Below, in pieces: positions 1 through 6,621 of a stretch of 10,624 nucleotides of DNA. This DNA comes from Calditrichota bacterium. GTDB taxonomy: Bacteria > Zixibacteria > MSB-5A5 > GN15 > FEB-12. The DNA lies in contig QQUK01000383.1 of the NCBI GenBank assembly GCA_008501655.1, positions 1-10,624 on the forward strand, written 5' to 3'. Position numbers and translations under genes: made by a program. A model generated the notes under the pieces. That model was not told where the DNA came from and did not search any database. It saw only the letters and a program-made list of their open reading frames with translations. Positions within the stretch are counted from its first letter, which is position 1. Each line of letters starts with the position of its first letter.

Positions 1-1
1 A

Positions 2-952
2 GGTTGCGGATATTTTGTGATCGGACTTTGTTTAGACTGTACCGGTGACGATGAGTATTACATCCACGGTTCCGGTCAGGGTTGCGGTGGCGTTGGAGGC
101 GGAATCGGAGTATGTGCTTCGTTTGACGGCAAAGACAGGTATACTGCAGAACCGTTTTCAGAAATTTTCAACCGGGGTGATTACCACAGTGAACATACTA
201 TCAACGGGAACGAAGCTCAAGGTGCCGGTTTCGGTCGACGCGGTGATGGTTCCGACGGTCATTCTTGGGCGGGCGGTCTCGGTGCAATCGTTGATATTCA
301 TGGGGATGATTTTTACTATTCCGGTAACTGGTCACTGGGTGTCGGTTATTGGTTCGGGACAGGGATAGCTGTTGACCGGAATGGTGATGATACGTACAAG
401 TCCTGTTACTTCACCCAGGGTTCCGGTGCTCATTTTTGTAATGGGATACTTTTGGATGAAAATGGAAACGACAAACATGAATTGTACGAAACAGCAGGAG
501 CGGCGTTAGGCTTCGGGTGGGATTTTGCCAATTCGTTATTGATAAATAAAAACGGTGATGATGTTTATCGGGCAAAGATAATTTCAATGGGCTTAGCACA
601 GATTCGTTCGTTTGCCTTTTTGATTGATGTTGGCGGGAACGACAGTTATTACTTAGGTGAAGGTACCGATGGACTTGGTGAAGCATCATATCGGGATTAC
701 TATAAAACGCCATCAAAGCTAACACCTTATTATTTTTATGGTAAGTCGTTTGGCGGATTTATTGATATTGGCGGGAACGATTTTTATTACGATTTCAAAG
801 ACGATAAACAAACAGCATCAAGTCTGTTTAAGAACAACTCGTTATGGTTCCAACCATCTAAGACAGACTCAACCTATGGCGGAAATTCGTTCGGAGTTGG
901 GATTGATGTTGAGAGTGGTGTGATACCGGAATTGGAAATTTGGGAGAGGTAA
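2..952 (+). CDS. GNDxY-repeat (solenoid-like) protein, 5' end missing
   Basis: The frame is open from the first bases of the window, so the true start lies to the left; the GTG at 17 is only an internal codon. I do not recognise a named family. The visible 316 residues consist of repeats of roughly 25-45 residues built around a [D/N]-x-[G/N]-[D/N]-D-x-Y turn. Counting from codon 17, the turns fall at residues 10-15 (GDDEYY), 38-42 (GKDRY), 96-101 (GDDFYY), 123-127 (GDDTY), 150-157 (GNDKHELY, degenerate), 180-184 (GDDVY), 207-212 (GNDSYY) and 253-258 (GNDFYY). They are separated by glycine- and aromatic-rich stretches with a hydrophobic strand before each turn. Asp/Asn/Gly turns in a regular beta pattern suggest a beta-solenoid, possibly calcium-binding and exported; that is inference. 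There is no transmembrane segment or catalytic motif in the visible part. The last 50 residues lose the repeat pattern. The stop is 1 nt before the next gene. Confidence 0.8.
   Translation, partial: GCGYFVIGLCLDCTGDDEYYIHGSGQGCGGVGGGIGVCASFDGKDRYTAEPFSEIFNRGDYHSEHTINGNEAQGAGFGRRGDGSDGHSWAGGLGAIVDIHGDDFYYSGNWSLGVGYWFGTGIAVDRNGDDTYKSCYFTQGSGAHFCNGILLDENGNDKHELYETAGAALGFGWDFANSLLINKNGDDVYRAKIISMGLAQIRSFAFLIDVGGNDSYYLGEGTDGLGEASYRDYYKTPSKLTPYYFYGKSFGGFIDIGGNDFYYDFKDDKQTASSLFKNNSLWFQPSKTDSTYGGNSFGVGIDVESGVIPELEIWER
942..949 (+). promoter_or_regulatory. Ribosome binding site of the HNH gene
   Basis: GGGAGAGG sits inside the last codons of the repeat-protein gene, 4 nt before the ATG at 954. It supports that start and suggests translation coupled to the upstream gene. 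Confidence 0.6.
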
Positions 953-953
953 G

Positions 954-1637
954 ATGATTAAAGATGATATAATTTCTTATCGAAAGATGTGTGATATAGA
1001 AAATGTACAAACATTACAGAGAGGAATGAATTTTAGATTAAATCCAAATTATTCAGTTATTCTTATGTCTCAACGAAAAAACGCACCCTATACAGATCAG
1101 ATAATTGAAGATGAGTTAAAAATAATTTATGAAGGTCATGATATTCCAAAAACAAAAGATATTGATAATCCTAAGAAATATGATCAACCATTGAAAACTA
1201 AAACTGGTAAATTAACTGAAAACGGAAAATTTGTTGAATCAGTTAATAATTATAAAAAAGGTAAAATGCCAGAAAGAATACGGGTATATGAAAAAATATT
1301 TCCTGGAGTTTGGTCATACAGAGGATTGTTTAACTTAATAGATTATCAACATATTATATCTGAAGATAGAAAAGTCTTTAGGTTTGAACTTAAACTTACT
1401 GAACACGAAATTGATGAAACTATTCTACTGAAACAAAGAAGTCGCATTATCCCTACGGAAGTTAAAATGGAAGTATGGAAAAGAGATGGCGGAAAGTGCG
1501 TGATCTGTAAAGCAACTGATGAATTACATTTTGACCATGACATACCATATTCAAAAGGAGGTTCAAGTATTACAGTTGAAAATGTAAAAATCTTATGTGC
1601 AAGACACAATTTAAGTAAAAGTGATAAAATAGAATAA
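954..1637 (+). CDS. HNH endonuclease with SRA/PUA-like N-terminal domain (putative modification-dependent nuclease)
   Basis: The protein has 227 residues. The C-terminal part (about 165-227) is a clear HNH nuclease: CVIC (C182, C185), HFDHDIPYSKGG with the catalytic His expected at H195, N210, and LCARHN (C215, H218, N219). The four Cys/His positions should bind a structural zinc. The N-terminal part (about 25-150) resembles SRA/YDG-type modified-cytosine readers: NYSVILMS, then DELKIIYEGHD near 53-63, then a late block WSYRGLFNLIDY and VFRFELKL at 120-148. SRA-HNH fusions are an established architecture of type IV, modification-dependent restriction enzymes; assigning this protein to them is inference. 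Alternatives are a free-standing (homing-like) HNH nuclease or an HNH protein with an unrelated N-terminus. The gene is visibly more AT-rich, with many AAA/AAT/ATA codons, than both neighbours, which points to acquisition by transfer. It starts 1 nt after the previous stop. Confidence 0.85.
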   Translation: MIKDDIISYRKMCDIENVQTLQRGMNFRLNPNYSVILMSQRKNAPYTDQIIEDELKIIYEGHDIPKTKDIDNPKKYDQPLKTKTGKLTENGKFVESVNNYKKGKMPERIRVYEKIFPGVWSYRGLFNLIDYQHIISEDRKVFRFELKLTEHEIDETILLKQRSRIIPTEVKMEVWKRDGGKCVICKATDELHFDHDIPYSKGGSSITVENVKILCARHNLSKSDKIE

Positions 1638-1640
1638 ACC

Positions 1641-1679
1641 CTACATCCCCGACAGCATCTTTCGCAAAGTCAGAAGTTC
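1641..1679 (-). pseudogene. mfd: Remnant of an mfd 3' end
   Basis: Read on the minus strand, this stretch encodes ELLTLRKMLSGM followed by TAG. The resident mfd ends SLLTLRKMLSGV followed by TAA. Ten consecutive residues are identical, and the six base differences in those ten codons are all synonymous, so both copies evolved as coding sequence. No longer mfd homology is visible upstream of it; a hairpin begins at 1683. It starts 3 nt after the HNH stop and lies 253 bp from the equivalent position of the intact gene. It is best read as a scrap of a diverged mfd, either co-imported with the HNH gene or left by a decayed duplication. Confidence 0.8.
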
Positions 1680-1682
1680 TAG

Positions 1683-1705
1683 GTCGGAACCCCTGTGGTT
1701 CCGAC
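1683..1705. repeat. Inverted repeat (9-bp stem)
   Basis: GTCGGAACC (1683-1691) and GGTTCCGAC (1697-1705) form a perfect stem with a 5-nt loop. It is the first of five hairpins between the mfd remnant and mfd. Confidence 0.7.
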
Positions 1706-1709
1706 AATT

Positions 1710-1732
1710 CTGTCAGGCGAGACGCCTGACAG
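1710..1732. repeat. Inverted repeat (10-bp stem)
   Basis: CTGTCAGGCG (1710-1719) and CGCCTGACAG (1723-1732) form a perfect 10-bp stem with a 3-nt loop. There is no T-run beside it, so it looks like a REP-type intergenic palindrome rather than an intrinsic terminator. Confidence 0.75.
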
Positions 1733-1738
1733 CACAAA

Positions 1739-1767
1739 CTGGATTCCCGGTCAAGCCGGGAATGACG
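1739..1767. repeat. dRS3-like palindromic repeat, copy 1
   Basis: A 29-bp unit whose core is ATTCCCGG-TCAAG-CCGGGAAT, an 8-bp stem with a 5-nt loop, followed by GACG. A second copy with one mismatch lies at 1860-1888. ATTCCC(N)GGGAAT palindromes are widespread intergenic repeats in bacteria (the dRS3 type of Neisseria is the best known); belonging to one lineage-specific family is inference. Confidence 0.8.
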
Positions 1768-1825
1768 GATTGAAGCATTTCAAGTCTCCTTTCCGCCATT
1801 GTCGGACTCAGAATGATTTGAAAAT

Positions 1826-1848
1826 GTCAAGAGCGCAGAGCTCTTGAC
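1826..1848. repeat. Inverted repeat (9-bp stem), possible weak mfd terminator
   Basis: GTCAAGAGC (1826-1834) and GCTCTTGAC (1840-1848) pair perfectly around a 5-nt loop. Read in the mfd direction it is followed by ATTTTC, so it could act as a weak terminator about 45 nt after the mfd stop. It may equally be another member of the hairpin cluster. Confidence 0.6.
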
Positions 1849-1859
1849 CTACATAATTA

Positions 1860-1888
1860 CTGGGTTCCCGGTCAAGCCGGGAATGACG
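1860..1888. repeat. dRS3-like palindromic repeat, copy 2
   Basis: Matches 1739-1767 at 28 of 29 positions (the difference breaks one end pair, GTTCCCGG versus ATTCCCGG). It ends 5 nt before the mfd stop codon, so it lies in the mfd 3' untranslated region. Confidence 0.8.
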
Positions 1889-1893
1889 AATAC

Positions 1894-4800
1894 TTACACT
1901 CCCGACAGCATCTTCCGTAATGTCAGCAAACTATCCGATTGGGTCAGCTCTTTCATATCGACAATAATCTGAACATTTCCCGTCAACGAAAATTCCATAT
2001 CGCAATCGGTTGCCTTGCGCATCGATTCGACTTCTTCCCGTTTAAGCATCCGTCCCTCCTTGAAAAACAGATTTACTTTCCCTTTACGGATTTTAACTTT
2101 TTCAATTTCTAAAATAGATGCTGCAACTTTCACCGCCGTACCGTTAAATAGATGAATCGTTGATTTCGGAAGTTTTCCAAAGCGGTCGATGACCTCTTCG
2201 CGGATATCCTCTATCTCCTGCAAAGATTTACAATCAGCAAGTCTCCGATAGATATCAACTTTCTGCTGGCGGTTGCTGACGTAGGTTGCATCGAGGTACA
2301 TTTCGATATCACATTCCAGTTTTGTATCGGGGAGGATTTCCAGATCCATGCCGCGCAGTTTAGCAATCGCTTCTTCAAGCAGTTTGTTGTACATATCAAA
2401 ACCGATCTCTTCGATAAACCCGGATTGTTTTGCACCGAGAATCGACCCGGCACCACGAATCTCCAGATCACGCATCGCCAGAGCAAACCCGGAACCTAAA
2501 TCGGAATGAGCTTCAATCGCCCGCAGACGTTTGATAGCATCGGAAGCAAGCAGGCGGACATTCGGAGTAAGCAGATAAGCATACGCCCGTTTTGAAGAAC
2601 GCCCGACCCGACCGCGAAGCTGATACAATTGCGCAAGTCCAAATCGGTCGGCACGGTTGATAATAATCGTATTCGCTTCGGGAATATCAAGTCCGGATTC
2701 AATAATCGAAGTACACAGAAGCACATTGTATCGTTTGCTCATAAAGGCAAGCATGATTCCTTCGAGAGATTTTTCATGCATCTGTCCATGAGCGACGGCA
2801 ATCTCAGCCTGGGGAACATGTTTTTTGAGATAGTTATACATTGCATCGATTGTCTGAACGCGGTTATGTACAAAAAAGACCTGACCATCCCGGTCGATTT
2901 CCCGGAGTATCGTCGTTGCTATAATCGACGGGTCAAACTCGGCAATCTCGGTAATAATCGGCAGTCTGTCTTTTGGTGAAGTTGTTATCAAAGACATATC
3001 CCGCACACCCATCAGGGACATCTGCAGAGTTCTCGGTATCGGGGTTGCTGTCATCGAAAGCGTATCGACATTTGCTTTCATAGTACGAAGTTTTTCTTTA
3101 TGCCGAACGCCAAAGCGATGTTCTTCATCAATGACTAAAAGTCCGAGGTCTTTAAACAAAACATCTTTTGAGAATAACCGATGTGTTCCGACGACAAGTT
3201 CGATTTTACCTTGAGCTACTTTTTCAACGATAGCTTCCTGCTCTTTGCGGGTACGGAAGCGAGAGAGCATCTCGACATTGACCGGAAAATCGGCAAACCG
3301 CTCTTTGAAAGTCTGGAAATGTTGCTGTGCTAAAATTGTAGTCGGAACCAATACCGCGACCTGCTTCCCCTTTTCGATAGCTTTGAATGCCGCCCGAACA
3401 GCAACCTCTGTTTTCCCAAAGCCGACATCGCCGCAGACCAGCCGATCCATAGTTGTTTCCAATGACATATCAAGTTTGACATCATCGATAGCTTTTTGCT
3501 GGTCAGGTGTTTCATCATAGGGAAATGACGCTTCGAGTTGTTTGAGCCAGACAGTATCTTCCCCAAACGCAAATCCTTTGGCCGCTTTCCGTTCAGCATA
3601 AAGCAGAATCAGATCCTCCGCCATCAACTCGATTGCTTTTTTGGTTTTCTTTTTCAGCTTCTCCCATCCGGGACCACCCAGACGGGTGAGAACCGGATCG
3701 GAATCTTTTCCGGAATATTTTGAGACGCGGTTAAATTCTTCGATTGGTACAAATAGTTTATCTTCGTCGGCATACTTAAGTAAAAGACAATCCCGGTTGC
3801 GGTTATCGACGGTCAGGGTTTCAAGTCCGATATACTTTGCGATACCATGGTCAGTATGCACAACAAAATCACCCCGGGTAAGATTAGTGTAATCGGAAAT
3901 TGCCACACCCTCTTTAAACTTTTTCCGCCTGACTCTTCGATGATGCCGGGAGAAAATCTCATGGTCGGTTAAAAGAGCAAAACCATTCTGCTGGGAGACA
4001 AAACCGCCTTTGAGATTTGCGACTTCGATATTTGCATCAAATTTAAAATTCGATTTTTCTTCAATAAGTTCTTTTAAACGATCAGCCTGACCGGAGTTTT
4101 CTGTGATGATACAATAGTCAATCCCTAACTGGCGGTACTGATTCAAGGTCTCACCAAGCAGATCAAGCCGGGAGCCTAAGGCGGGATGTGGAGCACATTC
4201 GAAATCAATTATATCTTTTTTACCACCTTTGAAAGGAAGCAGATCTATTTGCGTATGTGCTGATAACTGTTTTTCAACGACTTCTTTGGGAATGTAATAT
4301 TTATCCGGCGTCGGAAGATTTGTCAATCTATCTGAAAATTTGCTATACAGCTGTTTTGCTTCATCGGTGATATGGTCGATTTGATTTATAAGTGAACCTT
4401 GACCTTCAAAAAAGAGAATAGAATTATCATCGATATAATCGAATAGGGACCCTTGTTTTTCTCCAAACATCAACGACAGCCACTCAAGTCCGGGAAGTTC
4501 CGGGTCATTGAGGTATCGATACCGAATAAAGTCAGCATCATCCTCATTCAGTTCCTCAAGTTTCTCCTCGATTGTTTCCGCCCGGATGAGGATTTCTCTT
4601 TTAGGCAAAATTGAAACAGAGTTAATCCGGTTGATTGTACGCTGGGAACGGACATCAAACTGCCTGATTGTGTCGACTTCATCACCAAACAGCTCTAATC
4701 TTACCGGAGCTTCGGAACCTGGTGAGAAAAAGTCAACTAATCCGCCTCTTTGGGCAAAATCACCAACTTCTTCGACATTTACCACCCGTTTAAAACCAAG

Positions 4801-5307
4801 TCTGATTAGCTTTTGAACCAGATCATCAAGTTCGATTTCATCTTTTTCATGGAGCACCAGCCGGTTATTTTCAAGGTTATTAACAGTGATTGTCGGTTCG
4901 ATAAGGGCTCGAATCGGTAAAACAACTATGTTTACCTTATTATCCAGGAGGTCGGATAATGTTGAAATCCGCTGTCCCATAATCTCACCTACCGGTGCGC
5001 GGAAATCATAAGGGAGAATCTGACGCGAAGGGAAAAAGGCAACCTGTTGGGAGTCTATGAGATAAGCAAGGTCATCACAATAATCTCTTGCTGATTCAGT
5101 AGTTTCAGTGATTACAAAAATCGGTCGGTTGGTCTCTTCTTTGATCGATTTTAAAAGAAAAGAGCTCCCTGACCCGTGCAGACCGGCTATGGGTATGTAT
5201 TCTATCTTGTTGTTATTTATTTGGTTAGATAGCTCAATAAGCTGATTAGTGCTTCTAAAGCTATTATAAATCCGGTCGATTTGGTTAATTTTTTCCTGTA
5301 TTGTCAT
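1894..5307 (-). CDS. mfd: Transcription-repair coupling factor Mfd
   Basis: Mfd removes RNA polymerase stalled at DNA lesions by ATP-driven translocation on DNA and recruits UvrA for nucleotide excision repair. At 1137 residues it is full length (E. coli Mfd is 1148). The UvrB-like N-terminal module keeps GLHGSGSS near 42-49, a degenerate Walker A lacking the lysine, as usual in Mfd. The RNA-polymerase-interacting CarD-like domain spans about 472-545 (RGDFVVHTDHGIAKY). The RecG-like translocase carries Walker A GDVGFGKTE (626-634), DEEHRFG (727-733), SMTATPIPRT (751-760) and the QLRGRVGRS region (896-904), with the TRG motif after it. The C-terminal inhibitory domain follows from about 985. 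The ATG at 5307 has only a weak purine-rich site (GAAAG) before it. It is a single-gene transcript by layout: the next gene upstream faces the other way. A short remnant of a second mfd 3' end lies 253 bp beyond this one. Confidence 0.97.
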   Translation of the reverse strand: MTIQEKINQIDRIYNSFRSTNQLIELSNQINNNKIEYIPIAGLHGSGSSFLLKSIKEETNRPIFVITETTESARDYCDDLAYLIDSQQVAFFPSRQILPYDFRAPVGEIMGQRISTLSDLLDNKVNIVVLPIRALIEPTITVNNLENNRLVLHEKDEIELDDLVQKLIRLGFKRVVNVEEVGDFAQRGGLVDFFSPGSEAPVRLELFGDEVDTIRQFDVRSQRTINRINSVSILPKREILIRAETIEEKLEELNEDDADFIRYRYLNDPELPGLEWLSLMFGEKQGSLFDYIDDNSILFFEGQGSLINQIDHITDEAKQLYSKFSDRLTNLPTPDKYYIPKEVVEKQLSAHTQIDLLPFKGGKKDIIDFECAPHPALGSRLDLLGETLNQYRQLGIDYCIITENSGQADRLKELIEEKSNFKFDANIEVANLKGGFVSQQNGFALLTDHEIFSRHHRRVRRKKFKEGVAISDYTNLTRGDFVVHTDHGIAKYIGLETLTVDNRNRDCLLLKYADEDKLFVPIEEFNRVSKYSGKDSDPVLTRLGGPGWEKLKKKTKKAIELMAEDLILLYAERKAAKGFAFGEDTVWLKQLEASFPYDETPDQQKAIDDVKLDMSLETTMDRLVCGDVGFGKTEVAVRAAFKAIEKGKQVAVLVPTTILAQQHFQTFKERFADFPVNVEMLSRFRTRKEQEAIVEKVAQGKIELVVGTHRLFSKDVLFKDLGLLVIDEEHRFGVRHKEKLRTMKANVDTLSMTATPIPRTLQMSLMGVRDMSLITTSPKDRLPIITEIAEFDPSIIATTILREIDRDGQVFFVHNRVQTIDAMYNYLKKHVPQAEIAVAHGQMHEKSLEGIMLAFMSKRYNVLLCTSIIESGLDIPEANTIIINRADRFGLAQLYQLRGRVGRSSKRAYAYLLTPNVRLLASDAIKRLRAIEAHSDLGSGFALAMRDLEIRGAGSILGAKQSGFIEEIGFDMYNKLLEEAIAKLRGMDLEILPDTKLECDIEMYLDATYVSNRQQKVDIYRRLADCKSLQEIEDIREEVIDRFGKLPKSTIHLFNGTAVKVAASILEIEKVKIRKGKVNLFFKEGRMLKREEVESMRKATDCDMEFSLTGNVQIIVDMKELTQSDSLLTLRKMLSGV

Positions 5308-5339
5308 TTTTTACTTTCGTATTAATTGCAAGCAGAAAA

Positions 5340-5363
5340 ACCCCGATATAAAAGTCACGGGGT
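5340..5363 (-). terminator. Terminator-like hairpin in the mfd leader
   Basis: On the minus strand ACCCCG and CGGGGT pair around a 12-nt loop and are followed at once by a run of T. It lies 33-56 nt before the mfd ATG. It could stop transcripts running in from motAB, or attenuate mfd. The 6-bp stem is short, so activity is uncertain. Confidence 0.45.
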
Positions 5364-5524
5364 AGTATTATCTTAAATTTGAGGCAATATAGCCCAAATA
5401 CGCATAAAAACCAGTCTTTTTCTTTTTTTATATTGCGCAAGAAGAGCAAGATATGTAAACTTCGCTCACTTAAAAACTGGAATACTACTAACTAAAATTT
5501 TTTTATTATCTAAAGGAGTTTAGA

Positions 5525-5695
5525 ATGTCAAGCTATGGAAAATTAATCGAAGTTGTTGAATCAATCAAAGATGATGTAGAAAAAGCTGAATCAGGTAACA
5601 AAGCTGCAACAGGTCGTGTCAGAAAAGCTATGCAGGAAGTCAAAGCTGTTGCTCAGGAAATCAGAAAAGAGATGTTGGAACTTCGCGACAAATAG
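5525..5695 (+). CDS. Histone H1-like protein, Hc1 family
   Basis: A 56-residue protein starting at ATG 5525 with a strong AAGGAG site (5513-5518) 6 nt upstream. The sequence MSSYGKLIEVVESIKDD followed by GNKAATGRVRKAMQEVKAV (24-42) and AQEIRKEM matches the conserved core of Hc1/HctA-type histone H1-like proteins, with the GNKAA..R.RKAMQE signature. Family members bind DNA and help compact the nucleoid; small versions occur in Bacteroidota, Planctomycetes and Chlamydiae. This one is the core only, with no Lys/Ala-rich tail, and its charge is nearly balanced (12 Lys/Arg against 11 Asp/Glu), unlike chlamydial HctA. It is predicted mostly helical, possibly coiled coil. It stands alone between two minus-strand units with its own terminator. 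The strong ribosome site and strong terminator suggest high expression (inference). I found no convincing promoter. Confidence 0.88.
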   Translation: MSSYGKLIEVVESIKDDVEKAESGNKAATGRVRKAMQEVKAVAQEIRKEMLELRDK

Positions 5696-5718
5696 AAATA
5701 CTACTTGAAAACAAATTT

Positions 5719-5754
5719 AAAGAGAAAAGCAGTACAGCTTTTCTCTTTTTTTTT
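5719..5754 (+). terminator. Rho-independent terminator of the Hc1 gene
   Basis: AGAGAAAAGC (5721-5730) and GCTTTTCTCT (5737-5746) form a stem, extendable by two A-T pairs, around a 6-nt loop, and a run of T continues to 5754. On the other strand the tail TTTAAATTTG is also T-rich, so it may work in both directions and also end the motAB transcript. Confidence 0.9.
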
Positions 5755-5776
5755 CAAATTTTAAGGGAAAATCCGA

Positions 5777-6616
5777 TTAGTCTAATTCTGACATCAGGTC
5801 CTGCCCGACGGCAAGCTGGTCATGCTGCGATTCTTTGGAAAGATATAAAACGACAAGAGTGATTCTTCTGTTTCGGTCATCATTTTTATCATTTACAATC
5901 ATTGGAAAACGGTCTGCAAATCCGCGTACCTCTCGAACCTGTCCTTCATATAATCCGGATACATCCATCAAACGTCTTGCTGAGTTTGCTCTGTCAGCAG
6001 ATAATTCCCAGTTAGAGTACTGTCTTGAACCGCCAAATGATGCATCGGTATGTCCTTCAATGACCATATGATTTTCGAGATTCCCCAGTTCTTTTGCGAT
6101 TATCATCAGAATAATTGCTGATTGTTTCAAAAGTTTGGCTGAGCCGGGTTCAAAGAACGCCGGAGAATTTTCATTCTCATTCAAAATAATCCGAAGCCCT
6201 TCGGAAGTTAATTCCATTTTTATATTATCTTTGAGTTTTTTAAAAATCGACTGTTTCTGAAGTTCGTTTGCAATTTTTTTTGCTGCAATCGTCAATGCTT
6301 TTTTATCTTTGGAATCAGCTTTTGACTGGTCGTTCTTTTTCATCATTGAACCGACAGGAGCTGAATTTTTTATAGGGGATGAAGCACCTTTCAGGACTCC
6401 TGACTGTCCTTTATCCATATATTCGCCAGGATTCTGGAAAAAAGCTGCGACAGATTCGCGAACATCCGGTTTCTGGCCAACAAGCCACATGACTAAAAAG
6501 AATGCCATCATTGCAGTCATGAAATCTGCGAACGCAACTTTCCATGCTCCGCCATGGTGACCGTCACCCTGGACTTTTTTTACTTTTTTGATAATTGGCT
6601 GATCTGAACCGGACAC
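5777..6616 (-). CDS. motB: Flagellar stator protein MotB
   Basis: MotB anchors the flagellar stator to peptidoglycan and, with MotA, forms the proton channel that drives rotation. It has 279 residues. A short cytoplasmic basic N-terminus with GDGHHGGAWKVAFADFMTAM leads into one membrane helix (about 27-46). D31 is the conserved proton-binding aspartate, equivalent to E. coli D32, suggesting a proton rather than sodium motor. A plug-like segment follows (about 50-66, RESVAAFFQNPGEY), then a linker with coiled-coil character and an OmpA/MotB peptidoglycan-binding domain (about 140-258) with VIEGHTD, NWELSADRA and DRNRRI. The start is a GTG (6616-6614) with GGAG (6629-6626) inside the last codons of motA. 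Only 5 nt separate the motA stop from this start, so translation is probably coupled. Confidence 0.95.
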   Translation of the reverse strand: MSGSDQPIIKKVKKVQGDGHHGGAWKVAFADFMTAMMAFFLVMWLVGQKPDVRESVAAFFQNPGEYMDKGQSGVLKGASSPIKNSAPVGSMMKKNDQSKADSKDKKALTIAAKKIANELQKQSIFKKLKDNIKMELTSEGLRIILNENENSPAFFEPGSAKLLKQSAIILMIIAKELGNLENHMVIEGHTDASFGGSRQYSNWELSADRANSARRLMDVSGLYEGQVREVRGFADRFPMIVNDKNDDRNRRITLVVLYLSKESQHDQLAVGQDLMSELD

Positions 6617-6621
6617 TATAG

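Noticed and set aside
1683..1888. CRISPR-like array
   Set aside because: The hairpins differ in sequence, only one unit recurs, and spacing is irregular; no repeat-spacer pattern and no cas gene.
5379..5408. TTGAGG-18-CATAAA as the promoter of the Hc1 gene
   Set aside because: Both boxes match poorly and the site is more than 100 nt from the start; not strong enough to annotate.
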